Of a stretch of DNA of 5,627 nucleotides, positions 1 to 4,220 are shown piece by piece; within the stretch, counting starts at the first letter, position 1, and each line of letters opens with the position of its first letter. The notes under the pieces were generated by a model. That model did not search any database. It saw only the letters and a program-made list of their open reading frames with translations, and was not told the DNA's origin. Where the stretch lies: NCBI GenBank assembly GCA_003136075.1, contig PNBP01000063.1:1-5627 (forward strand). The letters are read 5' to 3'. This DNA comes from Methanoregula sp. Lineage in GTDB: Archaea; Halobacteriota; Methanomicrobia; Methanomicrobiales; Methanospirillaceae. The position numbers were made by a program, and so were the translations under genes.

Positions 1-149
1 CAAAGAATGTTATTGTCCTTAAGCGCGGCCAGGGGAAGGGCTTTGCGGGAATAGAGAATGACCTGTTCTACCGGGACAACACGCGGATGCTCTACGGCGA
101 CGCACGGGAAACGGTCGGAAAACTCGTGCAGGCGCTCAAGAAGTTATAA
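1..149 (+). CDS. pntB: NAD(P) transhydrogenase subunit beta, C-terminal fragment
   Basis: Only the last 48 codons are visible (frame from position 3, TAA at 147-149); the rest lies left of the window. The peptide begins KNVIVLKRGQGKGFAG and ends YGDARETVGKLVQALKKL. From memory this aligns closely with the end of E. coli PntB, which has VIVFKRS..GYAG..NPLF followed by HMLFGDAK. This region is the NADP(H)-binding domain III, and the KR-x4/5-GxAG-x2-N-x-LF segment is the loop that closes over NADP. The usual Tyr of GYAG is Phe here. PntB is an integral membrane subunit that, with PntA, couples hydride transfer between NADH and NADP+ to proton movement. The pntA genes would be expected upstream, outside the window. 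Identification is firm for such a short fragment; the cofactor role is known for the family, not shown here. Confidence 0.9.
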   Translation, partial: KNVIVLKRGQGKGFAGIENDLFYRDNTRMLYGDARETVGKLVQALKKL

Positions 150-172
150 TGCCCCAGGGGATCCGACAGACA

Positions 173-192
173 TTTTTTTATTTCCCTTTTTC
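173..192 (+). terminator. T-tract terminator after pntB
   Basis: A run of seven T (173-179), one A, then further T-rich sequence with five consecutive T at 187-191 begins 24 bases after the pntB stop. Only a weak short CCC/GGG pairing (152-160) precedes it, so this looks like an archaeal-type oligo-T terminator rather than a hairpin one. Confidence 0.5.
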
Positions 193-211
193 TGAACGTC
201 AGGGACACACA

Positions 212-236
212 CCCGGGAGGGGTAACAGGTCCCGGG
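212..236. other. GC-rich inverted repeat in the pntB/small-gene spacer
   Basis: CCCGGGA (212-218) pairs perfectly with TCCCGGG (230-236) around an 11-base loop. No long T-run follows on either strand, so its role is not clear. It is the main structure seen in the gene-free stretch 150-494; apart from the terminator, this hairpin and the promoter for the next gene, I see nothing in that stretch. Confidence 0.4.
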
Positions 237-401
237 AGCGTGCAGGGCAGGCATCTCATTCGCAGTCCGGTCTCCCGCACGGTATCTCTCGCCAGTTCCG
301 GGCGGGCAATCCTCTGCTGTTCCCATAACCCTGTCCGGTGTGGGGATTCTTTTTATGCACGGTACAGAGACCTGAACCAGCGCGAAATAGCAATCCGGTC
401 A

Positions 402-410
402 TTAATATAT
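402..410 (+). promoter_or_regulatory. TATA box for the 495-743 gene
   Basis: TTAATATAT lies about 90 bases before the ATG at 495. An archaeal start site would be expected about 25 bases downstream, near 430-435, giving a leader of roughly 60 bases that includes the ribosome binding site. A second AT-rich site near 463-470 is too close to the ATG to leave room for that ribosome binding site. Confidence 0.45.
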
Positions 411-481
411 GCATGTTATGACAGAACCCCTCCCACACGTTTAAGAACAATTATTGTCAAAGTGTATAGAAAACATTACAT

Positions 482-488
482 GGAGTGA
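482..488 (+). promoter_or_regulatory. Ribosome binding site of the small repeat protein
   Basis: GGAGTGA ends six bases before the ATG at 495. The identical heptamer precedes cooS in this window, which supports 495 as a real start. Confidence 0.75.
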
Positions 489-494
489 ACTACT

Positions 495-743
495 ATGGAT
501 TTTGGAAATCTCGGGGGAATCGGCGGCTCACTTGCCGGTTTCATTGCTACACCAGAAGGTCAGACCGCAGTAAAGAATTTTCTCGTTACACCTGACGGGA
601 TGACGCTTCTTAAAAATTTTGCCGCTACTCCGCAGGGCCAGCAGGTTATTATGAGCATTTTTCCGTCACTTGTTGACGGGATGAACCTGCCGGAACCGGT
701 AAAGGCGATGATCAAGAGCGCCGTCCCGGCCAGCAGCAGTTAA
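495..743 (+). CDS. Small protein with three 13-residue TPxG repeats, unknown function
   Basis: I do not recognise a family for this 82-residue protein. A Gly-rich start (residues 4-15, GNLGGIGGSLAG) is followed by three head-to-tail repeats of exactly 13 residues starting at T19, T32 and T45: TPEGQTAVKNFLV, TPDGMTLLKNFAA, TPQGQQVIMSIFP. The shared pattern is T-P-x-G at positions 1-4 and mostly K-N-F at 9-11. TP followed by an acidic or polar residue is a typical helix start, so each unit may be a short helix; this is inference. The repeats differ at many synonymous positions, which suggests selection on protein rather than recent DNA duplication. A hydrophobic tail (NLPEPVKAMIKSAV) and a Ser-rich end follow. 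There is no signal peptide, Cys or membrane segment. The gene stands alone with its own promoter, a GGAGTGA site and a terminator, all supporting a real gene. Confidence 0.85.
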   Translation: MDFGNLGGIGGSLAGFIATPEGQTAVKNFLVTPDGMTLLKNFAATPQGQQVIMSIFPSLVDGMNLPEPVKAMIKSAVPASSS

Positions 744-759
744 GGTATGATGACAAATT

Positions 760-792
760 CCTCGTAAGAGGTTTTCACTTTTTTTATTTTTT
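760..792 (+). terminator. Terminator of the small repeat-protein gene
   Basis: A small hairpin, CCTC-GTAA-GAGG (760-771), has a GNRA-type loop and is followed by a long T-rich tract (772-792, with runs of seven and six T). It lies 16 bases after the stop codon. Confidence 0.65.
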
Positions 793-797
793 CGCAC

Positions 798-818
798 AAA
801 AACCCGCGCAGGTTTTTT
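798..818. terminator. Second, symmetrical hairpin terminator between convergent genes
   Basis: AAAAACC (798-804) pairs with GGTTTTT (811-817) around a 6-base loop. Because the arms are A-rich and T-rich, it would give a hairpin ending in U on either strand. It could serve as a back-up terminator for both converging transcripts. Confidence 0.45.
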
Positions 819-898
819 GTTACGTTTTGCCTGTACCCGTCTGATGAGATCAGGAAGAGTGCAGAAGAATCACTTGAGAAGATTGCAGGGAAATGAAG

Positions 899-931
899 AA
901 AAATCCCGCCAGTTACCTGTCCGGGCGGGAT
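899..931 (-). terminator. Terminator of the cooS-cooC operon
   Basis: GGCGGGAT (924-931) pairs perfectly with ATCCCGCC (903-910). On the minus strand this 8-bp stem is followed by a T run (903-899). The loop (911-923) contains the cooC stop codon, so the stem overlaps the end of the gene. Confidence 0.7.
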
Positions 932-1722
932 GTTATTTCACGACTGCTGATGGATGATGCAAGTGTCCGGACTGCGTCAGTGAACGCGGATTCTGCCAGA
1001 ACAAGGGGGATAATCGAGGGTTCCGTCTGGGCAACTTCGGCATCAAAGGGCAGGAAAATGATGTGCGAGAAATCCTCCACCTCGCCAATTTTCTCTTTTA
1101 GGTTGTGAGAATCTTCATCGCCGTGCACCCGGTTTACGACAAGAATGGTATGTTCAATCCCGAGTTGTCGTGCGAGCCCGGCTGATTCACGGGCAACGGA
1201 TAATGCATTGTAGGAGGGATCCGCCATAACGACCGCACAGGAAAAACCGTCAGCAACTGCCCTGCCAAAATGTTCAAGTCCTGCCGGTGTGTCAAGAAGT
1301 ACCACTTCATCCGACAGAAGATGCATGTACCGGAGAATTGCCGCAAGCAGGGTATATTCAGGGCAGAGACAGCCGGATCCTGCCTGTCTCACCCCCCCCA
1401 TCACCAGAAGACGGAGATTGGGTTCAACCGGGATCGAGAACCGGTCAATTACGTCGCTTACATCAGGGTTGAGGGTAAGAAGCCCCCCGGGAGATATATC
1501 CGGGCCGGCACCGGTCTTTTCCCGGAGGTACTCAGCACTTTTTGAGACCGGTAGGATCTTTTCCGCATCGTGGGGCAGAACTCCCAGGGTTGACGCAAGA
1601 TTCTGCTGCGGATCGCCATCGACAGCAAGAACCTGTTTTCCCTCCCGGGCAAACTGGTGGGCGAGCAGGGCAGTGAGGGTAGTTTTACCGACACCACCTT
1701 TCCCGGTTATGACTACCCGCAT
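913..1722 (-). CDS. cooC: CO dehydrogenase maturation ATPase CooC
   Basis: This MinD/SIMIBI-class P-loop ATPase helps insert nickel into the C-cluster of Ni-CO dehydrogenase. Numbered from the ATG at 1722 it has 269 residues, normal for CooC. It begins MRVVITGKGGVGKTT, a deviant Walker A with the signature Lys at residue 8. VDGDP (34-38) follows. A CXC motif, C118-L-C120, in GCLCPE matches the dimer-interface cysteines that bind metal in known CooC. Switch II is LLDTPAGLEHFGR (142-154), and the base-recognition segment VVNR is near 195-198. The same frame opens further to an ATG at 1797 that overlaps the cooS stop as ATGA. I prefer 1722 because CooC proteins start directly at the first beta strand and the extra 25 residues are low-complexity. 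The 1797 start remains possible through coupling. It is the second gene of the cooS operon. Confidence 0.92.
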   Translation of the reverse strand: MRVVITGKGGVGKTTLTALLAHQFAREGKQVLAVDGDPQQNLASTLGVLPHDAEKILPVSKSAEYLREKTGAGPDISPGGLLTLNPDVSDVIDRFSIPVEPNLRLLVMGGVRQAGSGCLCPEYTLLAAILRYMHLLSDEVVLLDTPAGLEHFGRAVADGFSCAVVMADPSYNALSVARESAGLARQLGIEHTILVVNRVHGDEDSHNLKEKIGEVEDFSHIIFLPFDAEVAQTEPSIIPLVLAESAFTDAVRTLASSISSREITSRPDR

Positions 1723-1793
1723 GCCGGTGCTTCCACCGGTTGGTGCATAACGATGTCCAGACAAGGGTTCAGCCCGTATTCCGACGGGAAAAT

Positions 1794-3752
1794 TCATATC
1801 CCCAGCTCGGTCCGTTTCCTCTCAATGTGGCCGGAGATAAGATCGGCTGCCTTGACCGGGTCAGGTTCCACCGCGAAGCTTGCATTCACCGCACCTTTGA
1901 GTCCATCCGTCAGGAGCGATACGACTGCCGGGCTGCCGGAGATATGCGGCATGACCCCAAGCACCGTGTAGACTCCCGAGGCAACAAAATATGCACCGAT
2001 CGATACCGCTTTCTGCGAATACCATTCCGGCGCTGCGCCTGCAATGGGCAGCTTGTGGATCGGGACATTGAGCGCGTTACCGAGTTCTGCGGCGAGCACG
2101 AGAATACGTGAGTTGTCAACGCAGGAACCCATATGAAGAACCGGAGGGATCTTCAGGGACTCGCACACCGCCCGCAGATCATCGCCTGCCAGTGCCGCTG
2201 CTTCCGGCTGGAGGAGCCCGGCTTTGCCCGAAGCGATTGCTGCGCAACCGGTTTCGACGCAGAGAATATTTTTCTTAATCAGCGCTTTTGCCAGGGTTAC
2301 GTGGCCGTAATCATGTTTCACATGGGGGTTGTTGCACCCGACAATGCCCACGGCTCCCCGGATCTTGCCGGCAGCAATGAGATCGATAAGTGGCTTGAAC
2401 GATCCGCCGAACGCATTCTTGATCGCTTCGTTTGAGAACCCGGACATCAGGGGGACGGGCTCACCGGGAATCATCACCCGTTTCGGGTTCCGGTTTTTGA
2501 AGTTTTCAACCGCCATCCTGACGATGGATTTTGCAGTCAGGTACCCGTTCTCGGGACTGAAATCAAAGAAGAACGATCCCGGGATCTTCGCCTTGGAACT
2601 GGTCGAAATGATCAGCGTGTGGTAGCAGCTTGCGGTTCGTGGAAGTGAGGGGAAGATACACTGGTAATCAACGATCATCGCTTCAAGGGCACCGGTTGTG
2701 ATAACAAGTTCCTGGTTCAGGTGGTTGCCGGTCATGGGGATGCCCTTACGCATCAGCAACTCGCTCCCCGTACAGCAGAGCCCGACAAGGTTGATCCCTT
2801 TTGCGCCGTATTTTTTTGCAAGGGCCACAAGTTCGGGATCCGCGGTCGCTTTCACGACCATTTCCGAGAGTACCGGGTTATGGCCATGAACAGCAATGTT
2901 GACAGAGTCCTCCTTAAGCACCGCAAGATTAACCCGGGATTTCAAGATCGTAGGTGTACCGAACAGTACATCGGAGATATCGGTACCGAACATCGACCCG
3001 CCCCATCCATCGGAAAGGCTGCACCGGAGCCCCTGCAGGAGAATGTTGGTATAATCTGCCCCCACACCCATCTGGATCCGGTGCATGCAGTCTACAACTT
3101 CGCGATCGATCCCCCGGGGAGAGATCCCCAGCGCATTCCAGATATCCCGGGTTGCTTTCGGGGCACGGTTGAGAAACTGGAGGGTGTTTTTAACCATGCC
3201 GTACTCCTCGAGCATGGCACGGCCGAGCTCGGCTGCAAGGTTCTCCGGACTCTTCCCATCAGTTGCAATATCAAATTCAAGGCAGATTCTCCGCAATTTT
3301 TCCGGGTCGGCTATTCTGTAATCTTTGGTCTTGCCAGATCCGACCATGTATAAGGTTTCAACGATATCACGGCCATGATCGGAATGGGCTGCTGAACCCG
3401 TCGCTATAGTATCAAGCAGGTTGCGGGCAACGATAAGGTCAGCATCGGCACCGCAGACACCGCGAATGCGATGTGGCGGAATGATCCTGCAGGGCCCCAT
3501 CGTACACCGGTTGCAGGATAAGCCGGCTTCACAGTACTTGCAGGGAGGCTGCTGCATCTCAAACCGGTCCCAGACCGTCTCGATGCCCTCCTTCATGGTC
3601 ATTTCAAGGATCGGTTTTGCGTTCTCATCGATCGTTCTTGCTTCCAGTTTCTGCGCAATCAGCGCAGGGTTCATCAGGGACATCCGGGCGCGGTCCAGCT
3701 CGCAGACATCAAGCCGTTCCCTGACCAGTACGGGTTTTGGTTCTTCTGCCAT
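1794..3752 (-). CDS. cooS: Ni-Fe-S carbon monoxide dehydrogenase catalytic subunit CooS
   Basis: This is the homodimeric enzyme that interconverts CO + H2O and CO2 + 2H+ + 2e-. At 652 residues it is full length, with about 30 extra N-terminal residues relative to CODH-II of Carboxydothermus. By alignment from memory, all C-cluster ligands are present: H291 (HGHNP), C327 (LCCTG), C365 (DYQC), C473 (VGCNN), C503 (TGC) and C544 (MGSCVDNS), plus catalytic K581 and H123. The B-cluster cysteines are C80, C83, C88 and C100. The D-cluster region is C71-x2-C74 with Ser79 where CX7C enzymes have Cys, suggesting a [2Fe-2S] D-cluster. There is no acetyl-CoA synthase domain, so it is the monofunctional cytoplasmic type. 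The ATG at 3752 follows GGAGTGA with a six-base gap (3753-3758). It is the first gene of an operon with cooC; no CooF-type ferredoxin is adjacent. Confidence 0.97.
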   Translation of the reverse strand: MAEEPKPVLVRERLDVCELDRARMSLMNPALIAQKLEARTIDENAKPILEMTMKEGIETVWDRFEMQQPPCKYCEAGLSCNRCTMGPCRIIPPHRIRGVCGADADLIVARNLLDTIATGSAAHSDHGRDIVETLYMVGSGKTKDYRIADPEKLRRICLEFDIATDGKSPENLAAELGRAMLEEYGMVKNTLQFLNRAPKATRDIWNALGISPRGIDREVVDCMHRIQMGVGADYTNILLQGLRCSLSDGWGGSMFGTDISDVLFGTPTILKSRVNLAVLKEDSVNIAVHGHNPVLSEMVVKATADPELVALAKKYGAKGINLVGLCCTGSELLMRKGIPMTGNHLNQELVITTGALEAMIVDYQCIFPSLPRTASCYHTLIISTSSKAKIPGSFFFDFSPENGYLTAKSIVRMAVENFKNRNPKRVMIPGEPVPLMSGFSNEAIKNAFGGSFKPLIDLIAAGKIRGAVGIVGCNNPHVKHDYGHVTLAKALIKKNILCVETGCAAIASGKAGLLQPEAAALAGDDLRAVCESLKIPPVLHMGSCVDNSRILVLAAELGNALNVPIHKLPIAGAAPEWYSQKAVSIGAYFVASGVYTVLGVMPHISGSPAVVSLLTDGLKGAVNASFAVEPDPVKAADLISGHIERKRTELGI

Positions 3753-3758
3753 TATGCG

Positions 3759-3765
3759 TCACTCC
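3759..3765 (-). promoter_or_regulatory. Ribosome binding site of cooS
   Basis: On the minus strand GGAGTGA ends six bases before the cooS ATG (3752), fixing that start. Confidence 0.8.
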
Positions 3766-3798
3766 ATCGGTATTGGATAGGTGATAATTTTGCAGAAG

Positions 3799-3809
3799 AG
3801 TATATACTA
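3799..3809 (-). promoter_or_regulatory. TATA box and likely promoter of cooS-cooC
   Basis: The minus strand reads TAGTATATACT, containing the palindrome AGTATATACT, preceded by CAAAA, which fits a BRE position. The predicted start is near 3778-3782, giving a leader of about 28 bases. Just upstream, ATGC (3816-3819) and GCAT (3828-3831) form a short inverted repeat beside the BRE that could be an operator; that part is speculative. Confidence 0.6.
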
Positions 3810-3873
3810 TTTTGTATGCAAAAAGGCGCATTTTTTTACGGTAGTTCGTACCTGACGACCAGATAAATAAAAC

Positions 3874-3898
3874 GGTGATTGTAAAATATCAGCCTCCA
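3874..3898 (+). repeat. Left arm of the 25-base inverted repeat
   Basis: The inner part is ATCAGCCTCCA (3888-3898), perfectly repeated in inverse at 4163-4173. The outer 14 bases match the right arm at nine positions. In a plus-strand RNA two of the mismatches would be G-U pairs. Confidence 0.55.
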
Positions 3899-3941
3899 AA
3901 TTTGATTTACAGTAATCATATTTGATGGAAAAACGATGCCT

Positions 3942-4045
3942 GCCGCCGCCCCCGAAGGGACGCCCCCGCGGCGGCCTCAATGAGTTTCATTCATCAGATC
4001 CAGTAATCTGCCCCGCCGTGCCTAAAGAGAGGCCCTGAGGCGGGG
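3942..4045. other. Cluster of four stem-loops, candidate structured RNA
   Basis: Four stems lie nearly end to end. The first is GCCGCCGC (3942-3949) with GCGGCGGC (3968-3975), holding an inner CCC/GGG stem that has a UUCG loop on the minus strand. The second is AATGA (3979-3983) with TCATT (3987-3991). The third is CAGAT (3995-3999) with ATCTG (4006-4010). The fourth is CCCCGCC (4011-4017) with GGCGGGG (4039-4045), holding inner GCCT (4020-4023) and AGGC (4030-4033). I know no RNA family that matches. On the minus strand the first stem is followed eight bases later by five T (3933-3929), so it may act as a terminator for transcripts running out of ppx. The strand of any RNA is undecided. Confidence 0.35.
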
Positions 4046-4162
4046 AGTCATCCAAACTATCACTAAATCCTTTTCATCTTGTGTGAAAAAGTTGATCTAA
4101 TTTTTTTCAAGTTATCTGAATAAATTATCACAAAAAGCTCAAAAACGTGTTTCTCGTCGCAC

Positions 4163-4187
4163 TGGAGGCTGATTTTAGATAATTACC
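4163..4187 (-). repeat. Right arm of the 25-base inverted repeat
   Basis: This is the inverse partner of 3874-3898. Read on the minus strand it ends in ATCAGCCTCCA, identical to the inner part of the left arm. It lies 33 bases beyond the ppx stop codon. Confidence 0.55.
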
Positions 4188-4220
4188 AAAAATGTTCATC
4201 CACGAGGGCTCTGCCTGCTT

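Larger units (their letters stand above)
3874..4187. mobile_element. Possible non-coding MITE-like element bounded by imperfect inverted repeats
   Basis: The left arm (3874-3898) and the right arm (4163-4187) are 25-base inverted repeats that match at 20 of 25 positions without gaps, including a perfect 11-base core, ATCAGCCTCCA on the left. Both arms begin GGT at the outer edge. The 314-base block holds no convincing reading frame but several stem-loops, in otherwise AT-rich DNA. Four A bases flank each end (AAAAC left, AAAAA right), but this is not a convincing target duplication in AT-rich sequence. An equally possible reading is a large structured RNA closed by this long stem. No transposase is present. 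Confidence 0.35.

Noticed and set aside
240..488. 82-codon plus-strand open frame starting at GTG in the pntB downstream spacer
   Set aside because: It is Arg/Cys-rich with no recognisable motif and no ribosome binding site. It contains the promoter and runs into the ribosome binding site of the next gene.
1289..1750. 153-codon plus-strand open frame
   Set aside because: It is antisense to cooC, has low-complexity Arg/Ser/Pro composition and no initiation signal.
2721..3353. 210-codon plus-strand open frame
   Set aside because: It lies entirely antisense to cooS, whose metal ligands and alignment are unequivocal; it is a shadow of the GC-biased codon pattern.
3900..3926. ATTTGAT repeated 20 bases apart as a possible operator or array
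   Set aside because: There are only two short AT-rich copies with no third unit or spacer pattern; this is consistent with chance in AT-rich DNA.
3990..4010. CTGATGA on the minus strand as box C of a C/D guide RNA
   Set aside because: The first base is not a purine, and no properly spaced D, C' and D' boxes or terminal stem could be assigned.
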